Part shown: in pieces, positions 15,785 through 24,815 of the stretch | How the letters are laid out: every line of letters begins with the position of its first letter | Position numbering within the stretch: the stretch's first letter is position 1 | Assembly (NCBI RefSeq): GCF_020829665.1 | Contig: NZ_JAIVFT010000020.1 | Location: 62,001-126,000, forward strand | Length of the DNA: 64,000 bases | Source: Nostoc sp. CHAB 5824 | Lineage (GTDB): Bacteria > Cyanobacteriota > Cyanobacteriia > Cyanobacteriales > Nostocaceae | Direction: 5' to 3' | Notes under the pieces: model-generated | Told to the model about the DNA's origin: nothing | What the model saw: the letters and a program-made list of their open reading frames with translations, nothing else | The model's database searches: none | Program-made: the position numbers and the translations under genes

Positions 15785-15826
15785 AAAGGAGCAGAGAGGC
15801 ACAATAAATACCATCTCTGCTCCTTT
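15785..15826 (-). terminator. strong hairpin between tuf and rpsJ
   Basis: AAAGGAGCAGAGA (15785-15797) is perfectly complementary to TCTCTGCTCCTTT (15814-15826), giving a 13-base stem with a 16-base loop just after the tuf stop. There is no long U run after it, so it may attenuate transcription or stabilise the tuf mRNA end rather than fully terminate. Confidence 0.6.
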
Positions 15827-15844
15827 GTTATGAGCAAAAAGGTG

Positions 15845-17074
15845 CTACTTGATAATTTTGGAGACGACACCAGCACCAATGGTGCGACCACCTTCGCGGA
15901 TAGCGAAGCGCATTCCTTGTTCAATAGCGATCGCATTGATCAATTCTACTGTCATCTTGATGCGATCGCCTGGCATCACCATTTCTACTTCTTTGCCTTC
16001 ATCGGAGGTGTAGGCTTTGATAGTACCTGTTACATCGGTTGTCCGTACGTAGAACTGGGGACGGTACCCAGCAAAAAATGGAGTCTTACGACCACCTTCT
16101 TTTTCTGTTAGGACGTATACTTCACCTTCAAATTCCAGGTGAGGTTTAATTGAACCTGGTTTGGCAATTACCATACCGCGTTCAATATCAGCCTTCTGGA
16201 TACCCCGCAGAAGTACGCCAGCGTTGTCTCCAGCCATCCCTTGGTCAAGACTCTTCTTGAACATTTCAATACCAGTTACGGTAGTGGCGCGAGTATCTCT
16301 GATACCCACGAGTTCAACGTTATCGCCGACTTTGACTACACCCCGTTCAATCCGACCAGTAGCGACAGTACCGCGACCTGTGATTGAGAATACGTCCTCT
16401 ACAGCCATCAGGAAGGGCTTATCAACATCCCGCTCAGGGGTGGGGATGAAAGAATCCACAGCGTCCATCAATTCGTAGATTTTGTCTACCCAAGGATTTT
16501 CACCCCGTTGGGTTTTGGGATTCTTGGTCATTGCTTCAAGAGCTTGCAGACCTGATCCTTTGATAATGGGGATATCATCGCCAGGGAAATCGTAGCTGGA
16601 AAGTAGTTCTCTTAGTTCTAGTTCCACTAGTTCCAAGAGTTCTGGGTCATCCATCAAGTCTTCCTTGTTCAAGAATACAACCAGACTGGGAACGCCTACC
16701 TGTTTTGCCAACAGGATATGTTCGCGGGTTTGGGGCATAGGGCCATCAGTAGCAGCAACTACAAGGATGCCACCATCCATCTGGGCTGCGCCGGTGATCA
16801 TGTTCTTCACATAGTCAGCGTGTCCAGGGCAATCTACGTGAGCATAGTGCCGATTTTCAGTTTCATACTCAACGTGGGCGGTATTGATGGTAATACCCCG
16901 TGCCTTTTCTTCTGGCGCGTTATCGATTTGATCGTAGCCCTTAGCTACAGCTTGACCCATAGCAGCCAAGGTCATAGTGATGGCTGCTGTTAACGTGGTT
17001 TTACCGTGGTCAACGTGGCCAATAGTACCGATATTGATGTGGGGTTTATTCCTTTCAAACTTTGCGCGTGCCAT
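15845..17074 (-). CDS. tuf: elongation factor Tu
   Basis: EF-Tu delivers aminoacyl-tRNA to the ribosome A site in a GTP-dependent way. The 409 residues include the P-loop GHVDHGKT at 19-26, the switch region RGITINTAHVEYET, DCPGHADY, and the guanine-specificity motif NKED, followed by the two beta-barrel domains. The length and sequence are those of the cyanobacterial/plastid type, with an insertion in the NPKTQRGENPWVDK region. It follows fusA by 23 bases on the minus strand. Confidence 0.99.
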   Translation of the reverse strand: MARAKFERNKPHINIGTIGHVDHGKTTLTAAITMTLAAMGQAVAKGYDQIDNAPEEKARGITINTAHVEYETENRHYAHVDCPGHADYVKNMITGAAQMDGGILVVAATDGPMPQTREHILLAKQVGVPSLVVFLNKEDLMDDPELLELVELELRELLSSYDFPGDDIPIIKGSGLQALEAMTKNPKTQRGENPWVDKIYELMDAVDSFIPTPERDVDKPFLMAVEDVFSITGRGTVATGRIERGVVKVGDNVELVGIRDTRATTVTGIEMFKKSLDQGMAGDNAGVLLRGIQKADIERGMVIAKPGSIKPHLEFEGEVYVLTEKEGGRKTPFFAGYRPQFYVRTTDVTGTIKAYTSDEGKEVEMVMPGDRIKMTVELINAIAIEQGMRFAIREGGRTIGAGVVSKIIK

Positions 17075-17097
17075 GAATACTCATTTCCTTATTTTAA

Positions 17098-19176
17098 CTA
17101 AGCGTTCCCTTTGCTTTTTGCAATGATAGTTTCAGCTACGCTGCGAGGCACCTCTTCGTAGTGGCTGAACTCCATCGTGAAGATACCCCGACCTTGCGTC
17201 TTTGACCGGATATCAGTGGCGTAGCCAAACATGGTCGCCAGTGGAACTTTGGATGCGACCTTAGCGAGTCCCTGTTCGGTGCTTTGGCTTTCAATTTGCC
17301 CTCGGCGGGCGATGAGGTCGCCAATGACGTTCCCGATAAAGTCTTCGGGAACTTCAACCTCAACTTTCATCATAGGCTCTAAGAGGACGGGTGAAGCTTT
17401 CAGCACAGCCTCTTTCATCGCCATTGAGCCGGCGATTTTGAAAGCCATTTCCGAGGAGTCTACATCGTGGTATGACCCATCAGTTAGCGTCGCTTTGACA
17501 TCAATCAAAGGATATCCAGCCAGGACACCAGATTCGCAGCTTTCTTTCATTCCTTGTTCTGCGGGGCCGATATACTCTTTAGGTACTGTACCGCCAACAA
17601 TTTTGGAGACGAATTCAAAGCCAGTACCGGGTTCTCCTGGTTCCAAATCGATCACAACGTGACCGTATTGACCTTTACCGCCACTTTGACGGATAAACTT
17701 GCCTTCCACTTTGGAGACACGTTTCCGAATCGTTTCGCGGTAAGCTACTTGCGGCGCACCGACATTCGCTTCCACTTTGAATTCTCGTAACATCCGGTCT
17801 ACTAGAATTTCTAGGTGGAGTTCTCCCATCCCTGCGATCACGGTTTGGTTGGTTTCCGGATCGACGTGGACACGGAAGGTGGGGTCTTCTTCTGAGAGAG
17901 ATTGCAGAGCCTTAGACAGCTTGTCCATGTCGTTCTTGGTTTTGGGTTCAACCGCCACCGAGATCACAGGCTCAGGAATGAATAGGGATTCCAGAATTAC
18001 TGGCGATGCATCATCACAGATTGTGTCACCTGTCAAGGTATCTTTCAATCCAAGAGCTGCTCCCAAATCACCCGCCCGCAGTTCATCGACATCTTGTCGG
18101 TCATCTGCCTTCATTAGAACTAAGCGGGAAATCCGTTCTTTTTTATTCTTGCTAGCGTTGAGGACGTAGCTGCCCTTTTTCAGGACACCAGAATAAACGC
18201 GAACAAATGTCAGGCGACCGTAAGGGTCAGCCATAATCTTGAATGCCAGAGCCGCTAAGGGTTCGTTATCATCAGCCCGCCGCTCAACAGTATCGCCATT
18301 GGGCAGTATGCCTTGAATTGGCGGTACTTCACTTGGCGCTGGCAGGTAATCGACAACGGCATCCAGCATCAACTGTACGCCTTTGTTTTTGAATGCTGAA
18401 CCGCAAAGTACTGGTACAATTGTCCCCGCAATTGTGCCTTTACGTAGAGCAGTACGAACTTCCTCTTCTGTAAGTTCTTCGCCATCGAAGTACTTAGTCA
18501 TCAGAGCATCATCGGTTTCTGCCGCCGCTTCTATTAGTTTGGTACGGTGTTCTTCTACCTGCGCTTGCAATTCTTCCGGGATATCGGTTTCCTGGATATC
18601 GGTTCCTTGGTCATTTGCGTAAATATACGCACGTTGCCGTACTAGGTCAACAATCCCTTGGAAATCGTTTTCACTACCAATTGGTAGTTGAATGGCGATC
18701 GCATTCGCCCGCAGGCGATCGCGGATCTGATCGTGAACTTTATAAAAGTTCGCTCCGGTGCGATCCATCTTGTTGATAAAGGCTATCCGAGGAACTTTGT
18801 AGCGTTCTGCTTGCCGCCACACTGTCTCAGACTGCGGTTGCACGCCGCCCACAGAACAAAATACTGCGATTACACCATCCAACACGCGCATGGAACGCTC
18901 AACTTCAATTGTGAAGTCTACGTGACCCGGAGTATCGATAATGTTAATTTGATGATCTTTCCAACTGGTACTGATAGCAGCGGCAGTAATGGTAATTCCC
19001 CGCTCCCGCTCCTGCTCCATCCAGTCTGTGACGGCGGTTCCTTCATGAACTTCGCCAATTTTATGAATTATCCCAGAGTAAAATAATATTCTCTCTGTTG
19101 TTGTTGTTTTGCCCGCATCTATATGCGCCGCAATACCAATGTTGCGTACTTTCTCTAGCGGGATCGTGCGTGCCAC
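17098..19176 (-). CDS. fusA: elongation factor G
   Basis: EF-G catalyses GTP-driven translocation on the ribosome. The 692 residues carry AHIDAGKTTTTER (P-loop, 17-29), RGITITAAA, DTPGHVDF, NKMDRTGA and then domains II-V, including the conserved GQYGHVVIDLEPGE region of domain IV. The length is typical. It sits third in the str operon between rpsG and tuf. A purine-rich ribosome-binding site (TAGGAGGC on the coding strand) precedes the ATG. Confidence 0.99.
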   Translation of the reverse strand: MARTIPLEKVRNIGIAAHIDAGKTTTTERILFYSGIIHKIGEVHEGTAVTDWMEQERERGITITAAAISTSWKDHQINIIDTPGHVDFTIEVERSMRVLDGVIAVFCSVGGVQPQSETVWRQAERYKVPRIAFINKMDRTGANFYKVHDQIRDRLRANAIAIQLPIGSENDFQGIVDLVRQRAYIYANDQGTDIQETDIPEELQAQVEEHRTKLIEAAAETDDALMTKYFDGEELTEEEVRTALRKGTIAGTIVPVLCGSAFKNKGVQLMLDAVVDYLPAPSEVPPIQGILPNGDTVERRADDNEPLAALAFKIMADPYGRLTFVRVYSGVLKKGSYVLNASKNKKERISRLVLMKADDRQDVDELRAGDLGAALGLKDTLTGDTICDDASPVILESLFIPEPVISVAVEPKTKNDMDKLSKALQSLSEEDPTFRVHVDPETNQTVIAGMGELHLEILVDRMLREFKVEANVGAPQVAYRETIRKRVSKVEGKFIRQSGGKGQYGHVVIDLEPGEPGTGFEFVSKIVGGTVPKEYIGPAEQGMKESCESGVLAGYPLIDVKATLTDGSYHDVDSSEMAFKIAGSMAMKEAVLKASPVLLEPMMKVEVEVPEDFIGNVIGDLIARRGQIESQSTEQGLAKVASKVPLATMFGYATDIRSKTQGRGIFTMEFSHYEEVPRSVAETIIAKSKGNA

Positions 19177-19313
19177 AGCTGCCTCCTATAGTTTTTGCCT
19201 CATGATATCTTGTATATTACTCTTTGTTAAGATTCTATACTTTTACGGAAAACCGTCTTTTTTTGTAAATCTACGATATACCGCTTCGGGAGGGCAATAT
19301 ATCGCTTTTCTAC

Positions 19314-19784
19314 TTAATAACGATAATGTGCAAATGCTTTGTTAGCTTCCGCCATCCGGTGCGTTTCTTCGCGTTTACGAATGGCATTGCCAGTTTCGTT
19401 GGCAGCATCCATTAACTCATTTGCCAATTTGCTTGCCATTGTCCGTCCTGGTCTAGACCGGGAATATTGCACTAACCAACGTAGTGCTAGGGTGGTGCCC
19501 CGCTCTGAACGCACTTCCATTGGTACTTGGTAGGTTGCTCCGCCAACTCGCCGAGCTTTTACTTCTACTAAAGGCGTGGCATTTCGCACTGCTCTTTCAA
19601 AAGTTTCCAAGGCAGCACTACCAGTGCGTTCCTCAATAGTTTTCAATGCATCATAAACAATCCGTGCGGCAAGTGATTTCTTGCCATGACGCATGATCCG
19701 CCTAATAATCATGCTCACAAGGCGACTGTTATATACGGAGTCAGACGGAACTGGGCGCCTTTGAATAACACCACGACGAGACAT
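19314..19784 (-). CDS. rpsG: 30S ribosomal protein S7
   Basis: S7 nucleates assembly of the 30S head by binding 16S rRNA. All 156 residues follow the family: MSRRGVIQRRPVPSDSVYN at the start, VSMIIRRIMRHGKKSLAARI, VEVKARRVGGATYQVPMEVR and the C-terminal HRMAEANKAFAHYRY. It is the second gene of the str operon, separated from rpsL by an unusually long 391-base gap. Confidence 0.98.
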   Translation of the reverse strand: MSRRGVIQRRPVPSDSVYNSRLVSMIIRRIMRHGKKSLAARIVYDALKTIEERTGSAALETFERAVRNATPLVEVKARRVGGATYQVPMEVRSERGTTLALRWLVQYSRSRPGRTMASKLANELMDAANETGNAIRKREETHRMAEANKAFAHYRY

Positions 19785-20175
19785 ACTTCACCTTTAATTC
19801 GGAATTGGCAACGAAATTATATGCTATCAGACACCGGAAACTAAAAGTGGTGGAACCCAACCCTCAGACTTCCTCAGTTTTTTCGACAGTTGCAGCGAGG
19901 CTGACCTATTGACTTGCTACCTGCAACTAAAATACTTAAGGCGACAAGATTGTAAACTTTAATGTCCAGATTAGAATTCTGCTGTTGGTTACAGCATTTT
20001 CCTCAGAACTTCTACACTTGCTCGCTTAGTGTAGCTATAGCTTGCTGGATTTCTGGAAACAGACTTTAGCAGCCTTCATAACTCCTGTTAGAACACAGGC
20101 GGCGGTCATTTTTTGTCCTTGGGCGTTTTTAAGGAAGACGATTAATCGTTTTGAATGCGATTAATCGCCTATATC
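19785..20175 (-). other. 391-base gap inside the str operon
   Basis: No gene is recognised between rpsL and rpsG. Near 20136-20171 two short palindromes occur, ACGATTAATCGT and GCGATTAATCGC, which resemble the core of the GACGCGATTAATCGCGTC repeat family. An internal promoter for rpsG-fusA-tuf may lie here, but I cannot place it. Confidence 0.45.
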
Positions 20176-20559
20176 TTATTTTTTCGCTTCTTTGGGACGC
20201 TTGGTTCCATACTTGGAACGGCCTTGCTTGCGGTCTTTGACTCCGGCTGTATCTAGGGTGCCACGGATAATGTGGTATCTCACGCCTGGTAGATCCTTAA
20301 CCCGACCGCCACGAATCATCACAACTGAGTGTTCTTGTAAGTTGTGACCAATGCCTGGAATGTAAGCTGTAACTTCAAATCCAGAGGTAAGTCTTACTCT
20401 TGCTACTTTCCGTAGAGCTGAGTTAGGCTTTTTTGGTGTGGTCGTGTATACTCTGGTACAAACTCCCCGGCGTTGGGGACATTGTTTCAGAGCAGGGGAC
20501 TTGGTTTTCTGACGCGCTTGTTCGCGCTCATTACGTATTAGCTGCTGTATTGTTGGCAT
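20176..20559 (-). CDS. rpsL: 30S ribosomal protein S12
   Basis: S12 controls decoding accuracy at the A site. The 127 residues include the highly conserved KKPNSALRKVARVRLTSGFE, where streptomycin resistance mutations map, GIGHNLQEHSVVMIRGGRVK, DLPGVRYHIIRGTLD and the basic C-terminal GRSKYGTKRPKEAKK. It is the promoter-proximal gene of the str operon. Confidence 0.99.
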   Translation of the reverse strand: MPTIQQLIRNEREQARQKTKSPALKQCPQRRGVCTRVYTTTPKKPNSALRKVARVRLTSGFEVTAYIPGIGHNLQEHSVVMIRGGRVKDLPGVRYHIIRGTLDTAGVKDRKQGRSKYGTKRPKEAKK

Positions 20560-20706
20560 GAGTTACAGCGCGTAAAGCTGCTTATATGTCTAAGTTTTAA
20601 CAAATCCTGATTATATCGTTTTTTACGGTTTTATGTCAATTGTAATTTTTCCTTAATTACTTAGTCATTTTTCCTTTGTTATTGGCAAATGATCGCTAAT
20701 TAAGGA

Positions 20707-21054
20707 CTATTGACTAGTTGTAAAGAAGGAATTACCACAGCCACAAGTAGCGATCGCCTGGGGGTTGTGGAAGCGAAAACCACCACCCATTAAGTCTTCT
20801 GAATAATCTATCCTCAAACCGTTAAGGTAATTTAAGCTTGCGGCATCTATGACTACTTGAATCTCATCCAAATCGAAAACCTGATCGCCAGCTTTTATTG
20901 CTTTATCGAAGGACATATCATAGAAGAAGCCGGAACAACCACCTGGTTTTACTGCCAATCTAAATAAGACATTTGGCTGCTGCTTAGACTTTATTCGCCC
21001 AATCTCACTTGCGGCTGCTTGACTCAGATGAATCATGGAACTCGTTTTTTGCAA
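20707..21054 (-). CDS. A-type iron-sulfur cluster carrier protein
   Basis: The 115-residue protein is of the IscA/SufA/ErpA type, which carries and transfers Fe-S clusters to target proteins. It shows LAVKPGGCSGFFYDMSFD (first conserved cysteine) and ends with CGCGNSF, supplying the two other conserved cysteines. The centre, VVIDAASLNYLNGLRIDYSE followed by DLMGGGFRFHNPQA, matches the family. Assignment to a particular subtype is not possible from sequence alone. It lies downstream of no obvious operon partner. Confidence 0.92.
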   Translation of the reverse strand: MQKTSSMIHLSQAAASEIGRIKSKQQPNVLFRLAVKPGGCSGFFYDMSFDKAIKAGDQVFDLDEIQVVIDAASLNYLNGLRIDYSEDLMGGGFRFHNPQAIATCGCGNSFFTTSQ

Positions 21055-21290
21055 TTGAATACCCCATCTTCATTTTACAGACACATGGGTTGACTCTCGC
21101 TTCTTAAAAATTCCAAATCACCAAAGCCATGAGCGCGATCGCTATTACTACATTTATAACACTAACATGCTTCATTCCCTACCTAGTTAAGGTGGGGACT
21201 TCTGGGGTGCAGTAGTTCCCAAAGACGTTTTGCACAAAATGTAAATGTATTCAGTTTTGAGATTAGAGATTTAATAGCGTTCTTTTGGTT

Positions 21291-21710
21291 TTAATCCTTC
21301 GTGCGGGCATAGTCATCTTGATAGCGAATAATATCATCTTCTCCCAAGTATTCGCCATTTTGCACTTCAATCAACACCAAGGGGATCACGCCAGGATTCT
21401 CTAAACGATGAGATGTACATTGGGGTACATAGGTTGACTCATTATTGCTCAGTAGTACTTCTTTCTCGCCACAAGTCACTCTAGCTGTACCAGATACGAC
21501 TATCCAATGTTCACTGCGGTGGTGGTGCATTTGTAGACTCAAGCGGTGTCCGGGCTTAACTTCAATGCGCTTAATTTTGTATCCGCGCCCTTCTTCCAAA
21601 ACTGTAAAAGCACCCCAAGGACGTAACTCAGTTGCAGCAACGCCTCTGGAAGTGATAGTTGAAGGTAGGTGTAGAGTGTCAGTCTGTGTAGTTTCTTGAT
21701 ATCGAGCCAT
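21291..21710 (-). CDS. cupin protein, mannose-6-phosphate isomerase type II-like
   Basis: The start at 21710 (MARYQETTQT) is preferred because GAGG stands 6 bases upstream; an ATG at 21731 would add seven residues. The 139-residue protein is a single cupin resembling the C-terminal isomerase domain of bifunctional GDP-mannose pyrophosphorylase/phosphomannose isomerase: RPWGAFTVLEEGRGYKIKRI, then LSLQMHHHRSEHWIVVSGTA with metal-binding histidines, and PLVLIEVQNGEYLGEDDIIR near the end. The stand-alone form may isomerise mannose-6-phosphate or bind another sugar; that is inference. Confidence 0.88.
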   Translation of the reverse strand: MARYQETTQTDTLHLPSTITSRGVAATELRPWGAFTVLEEGRGYKIKRIEVKPGHRLSLQMHHHRSEHWIVVSGTARVTCGEKEVLLSNNESTYVPQCTSHRLENPGVIPLVLIEVQNGEYLGEDDIIRYQDDYARTKD

Positions 21711-21996
21711 AGTTACCTCATTTGAAGACATAACAAACCGTTGGTACTCTTAACTATTGATAAAAAATCTGGCGCTATCTTGCAACGTTGGAAATCAGCA
21801 ATTTTGTTGCACCTTGATAAACATAGCAAAACCAAACGTGACGGTGTAAATCATCACTACTAAAACTCTTGTATCTACACTAAGTCTTCATCAAGCAAAA
21901 TGACAGCTTCTTCTAAGCTTTAAAAAAAGATGGGGCATTGGTAATTAAGAGACTTTTCCATTTCCCATTGCCCATTCCCTACTCCTTACTCACTGA

Positions 21997-24045
21997 TTAT
22001 CGTGGTTTCAGGAAAATACCAATTCCATTATGAACACGAGCAGCGGTACTAGGCGAACGGTCGAGTAGCTGTCCTCCTAAATAAAGGCTGGTAGAACTAC
22101 CACCGTCTAAATTTAAGGCGTCCACACAGCCCATCTGTTGCATTAATTGAGCATGTTCTGCCAAATTGGGGCCATAACCGCCTGCACGATTATGCACAGC
22201 AGTAATCATCAATGTGCCTGTCGCCGTTGTGCAAATACCGCTACGAATAGCCTTTTCGGCAATAAAGGCATTGCTGAATTTTTCGCCTTTGGCATCGAGG
22301 ACAATTTGACGATTTTGGACTAATAGCGGCCCGGCTCCGATAATGTGGGGATAACGACTAAAATCAGTGGGAGCAGTGGTGCTGGAAATGCGTACTGTGC
22401 TTCCAATAGGTAACTGTGAGGCAGCACTAGCAGCGTTAGCGCGTAAGGTTAATAGGTAGCCATCCTGGGGAATGGGAACGGCCGTCTCACCAACTTTACC
22501 ACCTGGTAACTGTTGAGTAATTTGGTCTTTTTGTACCACTAGGATAATTTCGTTATCCGTTAGGGGCGTATAAGTTGATCCCCAAACTGGGGTGTAACGA
22601 GCAATGCCACTCTGGACGTAACCGCTGTTGAGGAACAGAATTGGTAGGCGCTGATCATTTGCCGTAATTAAAGTTTCTTCTAAGGTGAGACGACCGAAGT
22701 AAAATTGACCAGAATCATTCCAAGCGATCGCACCTCGGTTGAGAATGGGGCCTGATAACCACTGACCATCTCGACGAATTGCACCCAATGGCAATCTGTT
22801 ATTGCGGTTAAAATAGCCGCCGTTAATTCCAGCTACTGCTAGGTAACGTTGTGCTGTTTGAATTAAAGGAGCAGTTCCCGCAAGCCCATCAGGACTAGCC
22901 CACATGGGTTTTAACGTTAGCCCAAATTTACGGTGATTAACTTCTAACCAGACCACAGGGAAGCGTTCTGTGCCTAAGTTGACATAATGCTGTCGCCAGC
23001 GCAATCCTGGGGCCCAAGTAATATCTCGCGCTTCTAGGGGATCGGGTCGAATATCGATAATCAGGCGATTGGGGTTATCTACAGTATTAACTTGAGGCGA
23101 TAGACCGAAGGGAACGCTCAGACTAATTATGGTTTGATTTTTCACCACCTCCACTTGTTGGATCAGTAGTTCCGGGGCTGGTGCTGGTTGTATTGGTGTA
23201 GCTGGTGATAATTGCTTGAGCAGGTTTGGCAACAATGTTGGTGGTGCTGCTGGTGGCTGGGGGGTATAGCGTTCTATCAAAACGGGATCAGCTATTCCAT
23301 CCAGGGTAATTGTCCACTCTCGATTTGGCGGTACAGTGGATTTTGGCGTTGGTGTGTCTGGATCAGAAGATGGAGTTTGAATTTTTTTAATAGTTGACCC
23401 TTGTGTAACTTGCCAGGGAGTTGGACGATCTAAATCGACAAGAATGCGAACCTGTTGCAAAGGATTAACACTTGCGTCTGGGGGTTGCTGGCTCTGAACA
23501 ATATTTGTGATTTGTGCTTTTGGAGTAGCAATTACTAAGGTGTTGCCATTAGTTTGGATTTGCCATCCAGATGTTTGAGCAAAATTAGTAATATCCAGAT
23601 AGCGATATGCTCCTAGTAACCTGGTAGCTAAAACTAGTGGCTTTGTCACCGATGAAAACCACTGTATTGGTTGCCTCGCTGAATTACTACTGTTTAAAAA
23701 ATTTACTCCAATTAATTGCCTAAATGCTCCATCACTGAGATGAGTTGTTACTTGACCAACTTTTCCAGGTCGCTGCAACCAAGTTCCTGGTAAAGTACGA
23801 CCATTGAGGGAAATTTGATTACCAGAGGATGCCACGGCTGTTAAAGCAGGTGCAGGTGACTGGGAAAGCAGTATTAGTTTGGTGTTTTTCGGGGACTCCT
23901 GGGCGTTAGTAGCACAGGTAGTAGTTAAGCACAGTACTGTTAAAAGTATTGGTGACACAGTAGCGCGAAAAAATCTGCGATCGCCCTTGGTGATGGTTTT
24001 GCGATCGCCATTCCCTGATTGGCAACAATTCGGCATTTTTACCAT
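21997..24045 (-). CDS. exported phosphodiester glycosidase (NAGPA) domain protein
   Basis: The 682-residue protein has an export signal after a basic stretch (hydrophobic ATVSPILLTVLCLTTTCATN at about 29-48). Residues 60-260 contain an AMIN-like region (VRILVDLDRPTPWQV) and a proline-rich stretch. A second beta-rich part (IIDIRPDPLEARDI) leads to a C-terminal NAGPA domain with GINGGYFNRNNRLPLGAIRR and the closing LNLDGGSSTSLYLGGQ. NAGPA domains occur in phosphodiester alpha-N-acetylglucosaminidases; in cyanobacteria an envelope or exopolysaccharide role is likely but unproven. The gene stands alone. Confidence 0.85.
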   Translation of the reverse strand: MVKMPNCCQSGNGDRKTITKGDRRFFRATVSPILLTVLCLTTTCATNAQESPKNTKLILLSQSPAPALTAVASSGNQISLNGRTLPGTWLQRPGKVGQVTTHLSDGAFRQLIGVNFLNSSNSARQPIQWFSSVTKPLVLATRLLGAYRYLDITNFAQTSGWQIQTNGNTLVIATPKAQITNIVQSQQPPDASVNPLQQVRILVDLDRPTPWQVTQGSTIKKIQTPSSDPDTPTPKSTVPPNREWTITLDGIADPVLIERYTPQPPAAPPTLLPNLLKQLSPATPIQPAPAPELLIQQVEVVKNQTIISLSVPFGLSPQVNTVDNPNRLIIDIRPDPLEARDITWAPGLRWRQHYVNLGTERFPVVWLEVNHRKFGLTLKPMWASPDGLAGTAPLIQTAQRYLAVAGINGGYFNRNNRLPLGAIRRDGQWLSGPILNRGAIAWNDSGQFYFGRLTLEETLITANDQRLPILFLNSGYVQSGIARYTPVWGSTYTPLTDNEIILVVQKDQITQQLPGGKVGETAVPIPQDGYLLTLRANAASAASQLPIGSTVRISSTTAPTDFSRYPHIIGAGPLLVQNRQIVLDAKGEKFSNAFIAEKAIRSGICTTATGTLMITAVHNRAGGYGPNLAEHAQLMQQMGCVDALNLDGGSSTSLYLGGQLLDRSPSTAARVHNGIGIFLKPR

Positions 24046-24815
24046 AATTTACTAGGTACTTTTGAAAACTATCACCCAAAATATAAACTAACTAATTATT
24101 TGAAAATTTCAAAAAAGCATAAGTTTCTTTTTGAAAAAATATGCTAATATACATACTGGCTAGTTATCTCTTTTAGAAATAAACCAATTTAGACGCTAAA
24201 GCCACTGCAATCAAGTGTTTTAACTGGCATTAATTATAACCACACTACACACGGTAGTCTTGGTTATCAAAACTGGATTAAGATATTTAATCCTCACTGA
24301 AGGTTGCTACTGTTGCTACTTCAGTAAGGTTTAGTTAATAGTAATACATGTGGCTATTAGGAAGCAGCAAAACTCTAGACAACGATATTTGGGAATTGTC
24401 AAATGGGTATATATTGTAATACGCTAATTTTATTGCTGCATCAGGATGGCTTTGGCTTTAAAAAGATAGTACAGCGTTCAGTTTTAGTTTTGTTTCAGGT
24501 GAGCCGAAATAGGCTCTATGAGTAGCTAGCTTGCATCTGGAAAAAGGGAATTGAGAAAATACTTAGCTTCACGATATAAAAAAGAAACTGTCAGGGCAAA
24601 AATGATGTCTTGGCAGAAGTAAGTTGTCTAACACCGCATAAATACATAAAAAATACGTAAACATTTTAACACGGGTGAACTAACAAAGTAAAACCGAAGT
24701 TAAAATTTTTTTTCCCTAAATTTCGGTGCTTATATATTTCTCCATCGCTGAATTTAGAAACTTTTTCCCATAACGTAGTGGCAAAATTGGTAACTCAATA
24801 CTTCAGGAACAGGGT
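24046..24815. other. long intergenic region upstream of glutamate synthase
   Basis: These 770 bases separate two divergent genes. No protein or RNA gene is recognised. GTTGCTACTGTTGCTACTTC near 24304 is a short direct repeat. I looked for the NtcA pattern GTA-N8-TAC expected at nitrogen genes and found no convincing copy. Confidence 0.4.

Noticed and set aside
17231..18169. Several forward open frames across fusA
   Set aside because: They are shadow frames of the clearly identified EF-G gene on the other strand.
24046..24815. NtcA-type binding site (GTA-N8-TAC) expected before a nitrogen-assimilation gene
   Set aside because: I scanned the visible GTA and TAC words and found none with the required spacing and a -10 box following; none is annotated.
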